A program made the translations under genes and the position numbers. From Acanthamoeba sp. SK_2022b (taxonomy: Eukaryota; Discosea; Longamoebia; Acanthamoebidae), in assembly GCA_027943245.1 (NCBI GenBank), contig JANDJZ010000139.1, positions 35,378 to 99,377 on the forward strand: 64,000 nucleotides of DNA, given 5' to 3'. The first letter of the stretch is position 1. Every line of letters begins with the position of its first letter. Below the pieces are notes generated by a model. It was not told where the DNA came from. It did not search any database and saw nothing but the letters and a program-made list of their open reading frames with translations. This document shows, piece by piece, positions 24,289 to 34,986 of this stretch.

Positions 24289-26195
24289 GTCGTCAATAGA
24301 CTATGGATATGTACGGTATTTGGGGTCGTCGAAATACTGGGAGGCGCCGTCGCGACCGCCGAAGGTCAACAGAGTCAGCTCGTCGATCCACGTCGCCGCG
24401 TGGAACACCGTGCCGCGCGGCGCAGTTCCTTGCACCTGCCACTTCTTCCACCTCTTCGTCTCTGATGTTTCCGTTATGCGGAGGAGTAGAGCCACACATG
24501 GTGAGGTGACGAGCGAGAGGAGCACATGTGTGTGTGTGTGTTGCGTGTGTGTGCGCGCGCAAATGGAATCGCGACGAATACCGAAATGGAATTGCCAGAA
24601 ATCGGGGAAGGTGACGTGCTTGTCGAAGCCGCCCATCACCACCATGCTCTCGCCTAGGGCGTCGCACAGCGCCACGTGGCCATACCTCGCGTCCGGCCTC
24701 GGTCCGGATACGATCGGCGCCGCCTTGCTGCCACCGCCGCCCTTACCGGTGGACTCGGTGCTCTGTTTGTCGTCACCGGCCAGCTGCTCCCACTTGCCCT
24801 CCTCTGCCAAACGCGAGACTCGGTGAGCGAGGAGAAAAAGAGGTGCAGAGAGCGGCGGCACACGCAACTGAAGTCGAAGCTCCACAGGTCGGCCATGACG
24901 GCGTTCTTGTCGCCCTGTCCTCCGAACACGAACATGCGATCGTGCGCGCGGCTGTACACCGCCGAATGCTGGAACCGCGCCGCCGGCGCCGGCTTGTTCT
25001 TCTTGCACTCGAACCTCTTCCACTCCTTGTTCACTGCGCATCACGCCCGCACCGACGCGCGCTCAGTGTGAGACAGTGGACAATGCGTGGCCCATGGCTC
25101 CTCCTCCTCCTCCCTCTCCTCGGTGACGTACGGAAGTGGAAGGACCACAGGTCGGAGCAGGTCCACGAATCGCTGTCGAATCCACCAAAGACCCACATCT
25201 CGTCGCCGCGCACCACGGCGCTGTGGCCGTAGCGCTTGGCCGGCGGCCGGTTGGCCGGATCGGCCGGCTTCACCTCCTCCCACGCGTTGGCCTCTGTTGC
25301 GACAACCAATGGCGATCGCCTTGCTCTCGTCAGCAGGTTGCGGGCCTCCTGAGCGAGTGTTCGCGTGTGGTGTGTGCGTGCGGTGTGTGCGTGCGTGCGT
25401 GTGCATGTTTGCGTGTGTGACGGACCGGGATCGAATTGCCAGAGGTCGTTGAGGTAGCCGTTGCTCTTGCCTCCAAACACGAACATCCTGCCGGCAGGGG
25501 CGGCGTTGCTGACGTCATCATTTTCTTCTTCGTCCTCACCCTTTTCGCGGTCGTCATCCTCCACGGGTGCCTCGTGCTCGCACTTGTCCTTGCCCTTGTC
25601 CGCGGTCGTCTTCTTAGTGGCCTTCTTCTCCTTCTTTGTCTTCTTCTTTGTCTGGTCCTTCTTGTCCTTGTCTTGGCCGTCGGCCGACGACGGCGCGGGC
25701 CACACGACGGCAGTGTGGAAATGGCGCTTGATGGGCATGGCCGCGGCGGCGCCCTGCTGCTGGCCGGCGGGAGGCGCGTCGTCGTCGGGCCCGCCCTCCT
25801 GCAGCACGCGCCAGCGCTTGTCGTGCCACGAGAGCGCAAACACCTCGTTGGAGAACTCGACCTGGTTGGACCCGCCAAAGAGCAGCACCGTCGTCGCAGT
25901 CGTGTGTGCGTTGCTGGGAGCGGGGATGGCGACAAGCGAGTGGCCGTAGCGGGCGGGCGGCGCCTCGCCACCGGCCGCCAGTTGGTTCCAATTCGTGCGC
26001 CCCGCCAACTCCCGCCCTGCAAAACGCCAAAAATTTTATTAAAATAGCAAATTAATGTTGCAACAAATTGGAAATATATATATATATATATACCTATAAT
26101 GAACCTAATTTTCTTTTAAAAGAAAAATAAAGAGTGCATTAACTTTACGTACTGGGTTTGGGAGTTTCTCTCTTCTTCTTCCCAAAGCCTAGCAT
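22416..26195 (-). CDS. Kelch-repeat + F-box + Rac-type GTPase fusion protein
   Basis: Read as one gene of about 14 exons and 800 residues. Exon 1 (26153-26195, [14 protein letters not shown]) splices to 26016. Six kelch blades follow, with [79 protein letters not shown] and [14 protein letters not shown]. The intron 24307-24137 joins the last blade to the F-box in frame ([22 protein letters not shown]). A linker helix leads to a Rac module: [58 protein letters not shown] and SSL. The end is CLLS, a CAAX box, with TAG-free stop at 22416. The catalytic Gln61 position is Pro and the usual C-terminal polybasic stretch is missing. It would couple a Rho-family switch to an SCF ubiquitin ligase. Alternative: two genes splitting at the TAG at 24301, but only about 140 bp, nearly all microsatellite, would then separate them. 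Confidence 0.78.
24193..24289 (+). repeat. (GT)n/(GTGC)n microsatellite between kelch and F-box exons
   Basis: About 30 GT units followed by seven GTGC units. On the gene's sense strand it is (GCAC)n then (CA)n, inside the intron that joins kelch and F-box parts. Confidence 0.95.
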
Positions 26196-26545
26196 TGTCG
26201 CAGTCTTGCGTGGTCGTGGTCTCTTGTGTGTGGTTAGCAGCTGGCTTGGGGAAAGAAACAACCTGCCAATTAGGCACACTCAAAATTCTGTCGACCCGCG
26301 TTCGCCGCACAACCACTTCGCTGTCTTCCCTTTTCGGAGACGCGAAACGAGCTGGTCATTTTAACCGATGGCTTACTTACACTGCCATTTGCTGCGTTGT
26401 TTAAGCATTTATTTATTTATTTATTTTGGAAAAAATCAATCCCTTGTTGTAGTAAATACATTGTTACAATTTAAACAATAAAAAATCTGGCAGGTTGTGT
26501 ACACAGGGCTATGTCGAACTTGGGTTGTGGTAGGTCTGTGTGGGG
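26196..26545. other. Intergenic spacer between two minus-strand F-box genes
   Basis: About 350 bp, AT-rich near 26400-26490, holding the promoter of the kelch-F-box-Rac gene and the 3' flank of the F-box/MORN gene. No gene seen. Confidence 0.5.
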
Positions 26546-27677
26546 TTAGGTGTTGGGCGGAAAGAGGCGCCAGAACTTCTCGATCACGGTGCCGTCCTTC
26601 TTCGTGAGCACACCGCCAAACGGGCAGTTGAACTTCCACACACCCTGTTCAGCAACACAACACGGGCAGGGTGAGGAGTGGCGCATGTTGGTCGACCACA
26701 CGCGCAAATGAATCGACAGATGGCTTGGGCGCGTGGGTTTGCAGACCTGGTACATCTCGCCGTCGTTCTTGACGAGCTTGCCCCAGCCGTCCCGCATTCC
26801 GTTGCGCCATTGGCCCGTATACACGCCGCCCATCATCGTGCTGTACGTGTACGTGCCCTCGCCGTGCCTCTTCCCGTCCTGCATACCACAAATCGTCAGC
26901 CGCTACACACAACTCGTACACACACCACTCTCTCTCTCTCTCCCCCCCCCTCTCGTACACACTAACCAAACGAAAGAATAGGCGCACCTTGTACTCGCCC
27001 ACGTAGACCGACCCGTCGGGCCAGCAGAAGGTGCCCTTGCCCGACATCTTTCCGTCCTTGTACTCTCCCTCGTATCTGCGCCAGTTATTAAAAAACATAA
27101 ATATAATAATATAAAAGCATAAAGAAATAAAATAATAAAATAATAAATAAATGTAAGGTGGAGAGGGAGAGAGACCTGCGCCCGTCGGGCCAGACCACGC
27201 TGCCAAACCCCTCGCGCTTGCCCTCCTTCCACTGGCCCTCGTACTTGGTCCCGTCGGCCCAGATATAGATGCCCTCCCCGTGTCGCTGGTCCTCCTTCCA
27301 GTTGCCCGCGTAGAGATCGCCCCCGTTCTTGGCGTAGTTGATCGGCCACCGGAAGATGCCAAAGCCCGAGCGCATGTCGTTCTCCCACTCGCCGTCGTAT
27401 CGCCTGCCGTCCTGCATGAGCCCCGTCCCTGTCACAATTGGGCGTGTCGTGCCGTGTCGGTAAGAGAGAGTGAACAACAGGCAAGAGGGGGGAGAGGGGG
27501 GAGAGAGAGAAGGCCTACCGACGCCGTGGCGTTTGTTGTCCTTCCACTCGCCCTCGTACATGTCGCCGTGCTCGCTGCCGCACGACCCCTTCCCGTTCTT
27601 CACGTCGCCTGCCCGGAACACGCGCTGTCGACGTCGAGTGGAGGAGGGGGAGAATCGCGTCAGGCCATCTCACAAGC

Positions 27678-27742
<65 letters not shown>

Positions 27743-27927
27743 TGTGTGCGATGTGGTGAGCGCAAGGAGGAGCACCTTCTTGCACTCAAAGAGCCATTTG
27801 AATGACTTGTGGCTGGGCTTCTGCATGTACACGCCTTCGATGTCCCACGTCCTCTCCACGATGTTCTTCCACAGATGTGCGTCGTTGGACAGCGCGGAGA
27901 ACATCGAGCACACCTGCGCGGGCATTC

Positions 27928-27985
<58 letters not shown>

Positions 27986-28394
27986 GAGTTTCGCGATAAC
28001 GATCAGAGCGAGAGAGAGAGAGAGAGAGCGAGCGAGACAATGCGCCGTACGTCGGCGCTGAGCAGGAGGTCCTTGCCGTCGAGGTAGCCAAAGATGTGCA
28101 GAACGAGCTCCATGGGCAACACGCCAAAGTAGCCGAGGTTGGTCTGCACGGGCCGGTCCAAGTGCTGCGTGCATATGAGATGAGAGATGAGATGAAATGA
28201 GAGATTGCGTAATGGGTGAGTGGCCCGTTCATGCGATCGCGCCACAGTACCAGCACGAATTCGAGGTATCGTCGTCGGCCGAGGATCTGGTCGTTGAGCT
28301 CGGTCACGCTGCGGTCGATGCCCGTCGTCAGCTTGCCCAGGTCGAGGTTGTAGTGGAACCGATGATTGCGCAGCGAGCGACCCACGTCCTGCAT
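26546..28394 (-). CDS. F-box and MORN-repeat protein
   Basis: Predicted SCF substrate receptor with membrane- or cytoskeleton-associated MORN repeats. ATG at 28392-28394 (MQDVGRSLRNHRFHYNLDLG). Exons run down to the stop at 26546 (FWRLFPPNT). The F-box reads YFGVLPMELVLHIFGYLDGKDLL with the continuation ALSNDAHLWKNIVERTW. At least seven MORN units follow, each about 23 residues: GDMYEGEWKDNKRHGVG, RRYDGEWENDMRSGFG, GDLYAGNWKEDQRHGEG, TKYEGQWKEGKREGFG, YEGEYKDGKMSGKG, GVYTGQWRNGMRDGWG and a final degenerate one. Two long dinucleotide repeats of opposite sense lie in its introns. It is tandem with the kelch-F-box-Rac gene about 350 bp downstream, so two F-box genes adjoin. Sub-unit partners and substrates are unknown. 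Confidence 0.88.
27680..27741 (+). repeat. (GT)n microsatellite in F-box/MORN intron
   Basis: (CA)n on the gene's sense strand, between the FECKK and RVFRAGD exons. Confidence 0.95.
27929..27982 (+). repeat. (CA)n microsatellite in F-box/MORN intron
   Basis: (TG)n on the gene's sense strand, in the intron after the F-box exon; opposite in sense to the neighbour at 27680. Confidence 0.95.
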
Positions 28395-28495
28395 GCTCCT
28401 GTTGTTATGAAGTTGTGTTGTGTTGTGTGGTTGATGACGACGACGACGACGACGACGAATGACGATGATTGGGTTAGTTGAGTGCGCGCGAGCTA

Positions 28496-29545
28496 TTAGA
28501 GAGACGACGAGTCGAACCGTTGGAGGCCTGCGAGCGGCTCGATGAGGTTGTGGAGGGAGACGACGTTGGCCCTCATCTCGTCCCTCGTCATCCCCTCCCT
28601 ACGCGCACTGCAGGCCCTGGCGGCGATCGCCACGCCCGGCGTCGTGTTGGTCGCTGAAGAAGACGACGACGACGACGACGGAGATGATGACATCGATGAT
28701 GTGGTCGGACTCGGCGCTACGTTGCCCGAGCTGTCTGCCGAACCCCCGCGCTCGAGCGGTGGGGCGTCGCCGCAGTGCTCGTCCTCCACGGACTGGGTCG
28801 GCTCGGCCTCGCAGTCGTCCTCGGCCGGCCTGTCCTCCGGCTCGATCCCGTTGGCGCAGAGCTGGTCGAGCAGCGACGACGCCGAGGCGGTGGTGGTGAG
28901 CAGAGGCGAGCGGCTGCCACGGCCGTCGTCGGCGTCCAACGCCATCGCGGACCCGTCGTCGCTCGCCGCCACGGCCATGGGCTGCTGTTGCTGCTGGTTG
29001 TGGTTGGCGGTGGGCGCGCGCCTCTGCCTCTTCCTCGGTCGAGGAGGCGCCCGTTCGCTGTCGTCCTGATGGCGATCGTCCTCGTCTCTTTCGACTTCCT
29101 TTCCCTTTGCCTCCGAGTCGACCTCCATCTCTTTTCCCTCCGGCGTAGAAGCCTCTGCTTCTTCTTCTTCTTCTTCAAAGGTGTGTGCTCTCTTGCTGTT
29201 CTGCCTGCGCTTTACGCTCAATATTTCATCTGGAAGGTTCGATGGTGATGCGCTACTTGAATTGCTCGGGCTGGATTGATGAAGAGGCACGGCGCTCGCG
29301 AACGATGCGGCGTCGCTTCCTGGCTCCTCAGCGGGGGGCAAAGGTAGGGTCTTGAATCGTTTCTCGAGGAGGACCTCGTAACTCGGGTAGCGTGGATAGT
29401 GCAACAGATTGTACGTAAATTTGGGCACACCAGAATTAGATGATGATGAGGAGGACGCGGTTGTAGCATTCACTGGCGCGCCCCCGCGCATCGTTGTGTC
29501 GTCCTCTTGCGGTGTGCTGTGATCGCCCCCTTGATCGGGTTCCAT
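28496..29545 (-). CDS. Acidic, Ser-rich protein of unknown function
   Basis: A single uninterrupted frame of 349 codons, ATG at 29543-29545, stop at 28496. I do not recognise the family. The N-terminal part contains an aromatic patch (KFTYNLLHYPRYPSYEVLLE) that looks structured. It continues with a Lys/Arg cluster plus a run of Glu, and a bipartite-looking basic signal (PRPRKRQRR) suggests nuclear localisation. A Gln run, an acidic stretch with many Asp and Glu, and a Ser homopolymer follow. The C-terminus ends in a possible helix (MRANVVSLHNLIEPLAGLQRF). It ends about 100 bp before the ATG of the F-box/MORN gene on the same strand. I found no convincing donor to join the two. Confidence 0.65.
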   Translation of the reverse strand: MEPDQGGDHSTPQEDDTTMRGGAPVNATTASSSSSSNSGVPKFTYNLLHYPRYPSYEVLLEKRFKTLPLPPAEEPGSDAASFASAVPLHQSSPSNSSSASPSNLPDEILSVKRRQNSKRAHTFEEEEEEAEASTPEGKEMEVDSEAKGKEVERDEDDRHQDDSERAPPRPRKRQRRAPTANHNQQQQQPMAVAASDDGSAMALDADDGRGSRSPLLTTTASASSLLDQLCANGIEPEDRPAEDDCEAEPTQSVEDEHCGDAPPLERGGSADSSGNVAPSPTTSSMSSSPSSSSSSSSATNTTPGVAIAARACSARREGMTRDEMRANVVSLHNLIEPLAGLQRFDSSSL

Positions 29546-29880
29546 AATTTGCGATTTTCAAAATGCCTCGTATGGTGAATGAGAGGGTAGAATGCTCCTT
29601 TGCTCGTGATCAATGTTGAAGATCAGGCCCAATTCTTGATGGTCAATTTAGTTTTGTCTCAAATTTCTTCGCGCCAACCAAACAGCACCTTCCCCGTTTT
29701 ATCCCACCACGGCTTTCTTGCGCGACCAATGGTGGACCGCCAATAAAACAAGCACAGATGCAGGCCAGAGCCTCCTCAAAAATGAGCAATTCAACAAGGA
29801 TAAAGGACTTCAAGCCAAAGACCTTGAGCAGGTGAGTTCTGTGATAATGTAATTGAGCTAACTTAAATGTGTTTTAACAA

Positions 29881-29952
29881 TCCGCTGTGGTGTAGTCGGT
29901 AACATTTATGGTTCTCACCCATGCGCCCCGGGTTCGATTCCCGGCAGCGGAA
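29881..29952 (+). tRNA. tRNA-Glu(CTC)
   Basis: Intact 72-nt copy, body identical to 18777-18848: anticodon loop TTCTCAC, B box GGTTCGATTCC, T5 terminator after GGAATATCC. The upstream TTTAACAA is shared with the copy at 14013. Confidence 0.96.
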
Positions 29953-30361
29953 TATCCTTTTTGGATTGGTTTGGCAGTTGTACAGAACAATGGCATTGGC
30001 GCAGGCCATACCCACACCTCTATAGAGCAACGGCTTCCTAATCAGTATCAGCCTGTACTGTTGCTAAATGTACAGCCCTTGGGATCAACAATGTAATACA
30101 ACTGCTGGTTGAGCTGTTCTGCCAGTCTTTATAAGCTTGGAAACCTACCATCTGGCAAACCTCAAAGCTGACCAAAGCTTGCTGCTCTAACATAAGGAGG
30201 TTTACACAAAACACAAGTAACAGAACAATCACCCATGACCTCCCCGCCAATTACTGCAGGAAGCAGCCAGTTAGCCTGTCATGAAATACCTTCTACATGT
30301 ACCAAATTCATCCCTGATTTTAGAAAACAGCCAGATCTCCCAATTACATAAAATCACAGTT

Positions 30362-31137
30362 ATGGAGCCAGTGGTGTCGTTCCTGCTGCCACAGGTGCTG
30401 CAGGGGATCAGCAGCTCAAATGCAGAGGGACAGGCCCTGCGGACACAGATTGAGCCCATCCTTCGCGATTTCGTGGCGGAATGGCTGCATGAGCTGGCCA
30501 CCCCCCATGATCCCTCCCAACTGGCCGAGCTCAGCGGTGCCATACCTTTTTTTATTGCATTTATATCTTATTTTATTTTATTATTAAAATAAATGATATT
30601 TTGTCGTGGCCTAAAATAACTGGTGTTTTGGACGTGGTATGGTGCCAAAGAAATGCTCGCAGCATACCTTGGCGACGTTGGACGAGTGCCGCCCGCTGGC
30701 CGAGCGGAGGCTCTAGGCGTGGAGCTTATCCGGCGACGTCTCGCGCGGTACATAGCCTCGCACCTCACTCCCAGGTGGCTACACAAGACCGTTGGGCCGT
30801 TGTGTGCCCACATGCCGGCCTTCACAGGCTCAGCACGCAGTGCTACGTGCTGGAGCAACAGCTGGCAGGTGGCAGCAGGCACTACCAAGGTGGTGATGTG
30901 GACGCGGCAGCACAAGCGCAGACCACAGTACAGCAGCTCCAGGCGGCCATCCAGCAAATCAGCGACCCCAGGGTGGCGTCCAAACTTCAGGTTTGACCCT
31001 TCCGCACCAGGAGCCCCGGATGGTGATAGGCGGCTCATGAGACGCGGGCGGTTGCGTGCTTGATACAGGACGAGCTGCGACAGATCGTCAACCGCGCGAT
31101 ACTTGTGTTTGGCTTTGATGGAATGCACCTGGGCTGA
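30362..31137 (+). CDS. Small helical protein of unknown function (multi-exon)
   Basis: No single long frame exists, but four splices with good signals join into about 175 residues. The exons read MEPVVSFLLPQVLQGISSS to PSQLAELS, then EMLAAYLGDVGRVPPAGRAE to LARYIASHLTP, then RLSTQCYVLEQQLAGGSR to ISDPRVASKLQ, and DELRQIVNRAILVFGFDGMHLG with TGA 31135-31137. Introns are about 30532-30649, 30771-30829 and 30990-31069. The sequence looks mostly helical, with a Gln/Ala-rich coiled-coil stretch. I do not recognise a family. The consistent phases across introns support a real gene. It lies just downstream of a tRNA-Glu and converges on the putative glycosyltransferase gene. Confidence 0.55.
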
Positions 31138-31732
31138 GTTTGTCAAGTCAGCAGTACAGTAGGACACATTGATGAACTCGCTCTGACGCTCGCACCTTTG
31201 CCCACTAGCCCACTGCCACTGAGCCGAGAGCCATGAGGCTTTTGGGCATGTTGGTGTTCACAACCGGTCATATCTGCTGCAGGCTTCGAGCTGACCATAC
31301 GTCGGCACCAAGGGGACCGTCTCGCCTGGCGTCGCGCATAGCTTCTGTAGGCTGGAGGGAGGGGCTCGATGGCCTCTTCTGCAGCATCGTGCCCAACCCG
31401 GGGCCCTACCAAGTCCAGTTCATGGGACTGCTGACGTCGCAGGTGGCTGTGTAGGCGGCCTTGGGGTCGACGGAGATGCCCCAGGGGCCGCGTGTGGGCT
31501 CCTGCGTACCCCCGCCACGCTGTGTGCGGCCCGGTCCCAGACCAGCCGCAGTGCCTCAGTGGCGGATTCCACTTCGTTCGTGATGAAGTACGACGTGGCC
31601 GAGGTTCTTAACAATAATAAGGAGGGCGACACCTTATTGTTAAAGTGTCGCCTTCCCATTGCCTTTGCCAGCTACGATGCACGTTATCCCTCACAAATCT
31701 TGCATGAGCGAAGTAATAACGACACGCCACTG
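31138..31732. other. Convergent intergenic region with weak coding traces
   Basis: About 600 bp. On the minus strand near 31420-31610 a frame reads SYFITNEVESATEALRLVWD and, one base out of frame after a run of five G, GPWGISVDPKAAYTATCDV. This could be a small frameshifted gene or pseudogene. On the plus strand near 31380 a short frame ends LLTSQVAV. I cannot support either fully. Confidence 0.35.
31625..31652. repeat. Inverted repeat (hairpin) in convergent intergenic region
   Basis: GGCGACAC and GTGTCGCC form a perfect 8-bp stem around a 12-nt loop. The loop sequence CTTATTGTTAA is itself nearly complementary to TTAACAATAATAAG at 31608-31621, so two mutually exclusive hairpins are possible. 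Confidence 0.7.
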
Positions 31733-32402
31733 TCAGTGTGCGCCTTGTTCGTGCCGCAGTCTCTCTGTCGCCCATCGCTGGCGAATGCCGTCTTGCTCCT
31801 GGTCGAGCTGCGGCCGTAGCTCGCACTCTTCGCAGGCGTCCGACGGCGGCGGGATGCCCCACAGCTTCTGCATCGCCTCGTCGTAGTTGCGCGCCACCTT
31901 ACGACCTCCTGGCCCTGTCCCCCCCCCAATATTCACAAGGCCGGTTAGGCACACCATCGCCAACCCCCCTCCCTCTCTCTCTCTTTGCGTGTCTCGACTG
32001 TTTACCTCCTTGGACCTCGCCCCACATGCGGTCCATCACGTTCTTCCACTTGTTCTCCAGCTGTCTGCGCAGCTTGTCGCTGTAGTCCATCATTCCACGG
32101 CTTATCTCCTATTCACGCCAACACACACGCACGCAGCAAGCTTGGTGAGAGCTCCCCAAGCAGATTGCCGCGCGTGCGTGTATGTGTCGTGCTGGCTTGT
32201 GCGTGCGTGTATGTGTCGTATGTGTGTGGCAGGGCGTGGGCGTGCTACGTGGAAGTCGGCGCGATCGAGCTTGTGCGCCAGGTCCTCCCACGAATCGAAC
32301 AGGATGACGTGCGGCCAGTGGTAAAAGTCCGAGAACGAGAGCCACCGCCGCACCACCGTCGCGTTGAGCTCATTGTTCGGATCCCACTCCGCCAAGCTCT
32401 AC

Positions 32403-32461
<59 letters not shown>

Positions 32462-34497
32462 GTAGTGTGAGCGACGCAGGAGGAGGATCGAGAGAGGGAG
32501 GGGTACCTCGGCGTCGGGATGGCGCGGGTACCTCGAGGCCCCACCGTAGCGATTATAGATCGCCCCGTCCCACGTGCGCTCACGCACTCCACACAATCGA
32601 AGCACAACCACGTCAGCATTGCAGCTCCGTATGCGCATATGTGCGTGCGTGCGTGGATGGGGGAATACCGCATCGCCACTCCATGTGCCATGAGGTGAGG
32701 AGGTCGAGCGAGGGCACGATCATGGGGATGCCCAGACGGTAGTACTCAAAGACCGACATGATCGAGCACTGGTAGGGGATCACCACGACGCCCGTGAACG
32801 CCGTCAGGTCCTTGTACTGGTAGCCCCCCATCGACGCCTGCATGGTCAGCGTGAACCTGCGCTCCGTCTTGGACGTGCGCCAGAGCTCTGTCGTTGGACC
32901 ATCGCATCGTGAGCCCCAGTAAGTGTCGACGCCACGCCCAAAGAGAGGGGGGAGAGGGAGAGGGCACACCTTCGAGCGGGTGGAACAGCGAGGCGGAGAA
33001 GGTGATGCCTCGACTGAGCCCGACCAGCAGCCTGTTCTCCGGCGCGGGATCGTAGGAGGCCTTCACGTACCCGCAGTACGACGGTATGAGCTCCACGTTC
33101 TGAATTCCTGCATTTATTTATTTATTAATTCAATTAATAAATCATTTAACAGTGTTATTATATTGTAGTTGTTGGTCAGTTTTACGGGAGTGGACGAGTG
33201 AGTATAGACCACGCGGTGGCGCACCAGTAAAGTAGCGAATGTAGTGGAGGTCATAGAGGTTGTTGGCTGCGATTACGTTGCGTGGGTCGGACGCGATGCG
33301 TCGCATGTTGGTCACAAACCCGTCCATGCAGAATTTCTCGTCCCTGCGCGGAGTGAGGACCAGCAACCATCAGTCATCGCCAGTAGTGAGAAGGAGAGAG
33401 GGGGGGTAATGAAAAGCAACAGGGGAAAAGGAGGAGTTACGCGCGGGCGAGATCGAAGCGGGTGGTGGCGATCACGATGATCGACTTGTTGAACGCCATG
33501 AATGCCTCGCATATTGCTGAAAAAAACCCATTAAATAAATAAATAAATAAATATAAAAATATCGTAGACCAACCGAATAACACGCGTGCTGGGGAGGCAC
33601 CTGCGGGGTGGGTGCACAGGAAGGCGTCCACGTTTTTCTCGACCCATTCGCGGTACTCGTAGAAGAAACGCCGCTTGGTGATGCCCGGACAGGCGCCCAG
33701 CGTGTAGATGTCCCGATCGTTGAGCACCTTGGACACAGCGCACACAGCCTCAGCACGACCAGCCCCACCACTCGACTACACCCAACCCACAAACACCACG
33801 TACACAGACACAACACATGAACCAGCGATTGGTTGTGCAGAGTGGTTCACCTTGAGGTTCTGGTTGACGGCGCAGTTGCCGACGCGCGCGCAGTGTCCCT
33901 CGTGGAAGTTGAGATCGGTCACCTTGACGCCGAACCGCGGCACCAGGAAGTCCTTGACGTCCGAGATCGGACCCACGTGGACCGACATCGAGTACAGCCC
34001 GAACCCTGGGAGAGCGAAAGCGAAAGCGAAAGCGACAACAAAAGCGAAAGCGGAAGCGGAAGCGAGAGGTGTACGTTAAGCACGAATGCCAATCACTTAC
34101 GCAGAGCGCTTGGCAAACACAGGCAACAGACAAATGATGTGAAAGCCGTGCCTAGGTAGGCAGACATGTCCTTATCGGCAAGCTGTCTGTCGTCTGCGTG
34201 TGTGAATTCGTAGCCGGCCAGCTCTCGCTCCAGGTCGCCGCCGCTCGCCACCGACGACCACGATAGGGCTGAAGGCAGAGGAATGTGCCTCTGCTCGGCA
34301 ACGACAGAGAGGTCGCCCCCAACCTGGGGCTTCGTGTCCATACGTAGGCGCGGGGCAGCAACGCGGAGGTACATGAAGATGTTGGCGCTCACGAGGAGCA
34401 ACAGGGTCAGGGCGCCAGCTATCGCCGTGTGCTGGCCACAACTCCACCCGCGCCCGCCCGCACTACGCGGACGCAGGGCCAGCCCTCTGCGCATCAT
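31733..34497 (-). CDS. Type II membrane protein, putative Golgi glycosyltransferase
   Basis: ATG at 34495-34497. A short basic cytoplasmic N-terminus (MMRRGLALRPRS) and a signal anchor (AIAGALTLLLLVSANIFMYL) are followed by a long luminal region in about eleven exons. Recognisable stretches are HVGPISDVKDFLVPRFGV, DRDIYTLGACPGITKRRFFY, DEKFCMDGFVTNMRRIASDP, VELIPSYCGYVKASYDPAPE, VVVIPYQCSIMSVFEYYRLG (followed by IPMIVPS) and WDPNNELNATVVRRWLSF. The pattern of a conserved E-Y-x-x-x-G-I-P-M turn within a C-terminal Rossmann-like half is typical of GT-B glycosyltransferases, where it contacts the nucleotide sugar. Topology plus this motif suggest a Golgi transferase, but the family is not certain. 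Stop at 31733. A (GT)n tract lies in one intron. Confidence 0.55.
32404..32461 (+). repeat. (GT)n microsatellite in glycosyltransferase-like intron
   Basis: (CA)n on the gene's sense strand, between the PRHPDAE and SLAEWDPN exons. Confidence 0.95.
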
Positions 34498-34731
34498 CTT
34501 AATCTATCTGCTCGCCCGCAAAACGGGCAACAAAGATAAATAAAATAAAAATATAACCCCGCGTGAGGGGGCGATGCAACATGTTAGCCTGTGTAAGCAG
34601 TGCTGGCCAACGAAGTGGCGCGGGCGAATTTGTGAACGTCACGCGCTGCAAGGACGTTAAGCAAGCACAAGCTGATGAGCTTTCCCTCACCCACACAGAA
34701 ACATTTCGTGTTCACGTCTCGTTGAGGAAAG

Positions 34732-34929
34732 GTCAAGGTCGCGCCTGCAGGCCGAGTTCGTGCAGCAGGAGGGACATCACAGTGTCACATGGTGCGTGAA
34801 TGAGAAGCGCCGCAGAGGCGTCCTTGGGCGTGCGCTGCTTGTTGACGATAACCACCTTCCCGCCCTTCTCCACGCAGTAATCCGGCAAATCGCCTGCGTG
34901 CGTTGTGCCCGCCATGCGGTGTTCGTTCC

Positions 34930-34986
<57 letters not shown>

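Noticed and set aside
24135..24301. Separate F-box-Rac gene starting at ATG 24158
   Set aside because: Possible, but the space between it and the kelch stop is nearly all microsatellite, and a canonical in-phase intron joins them; kept as the alternative in the feature.
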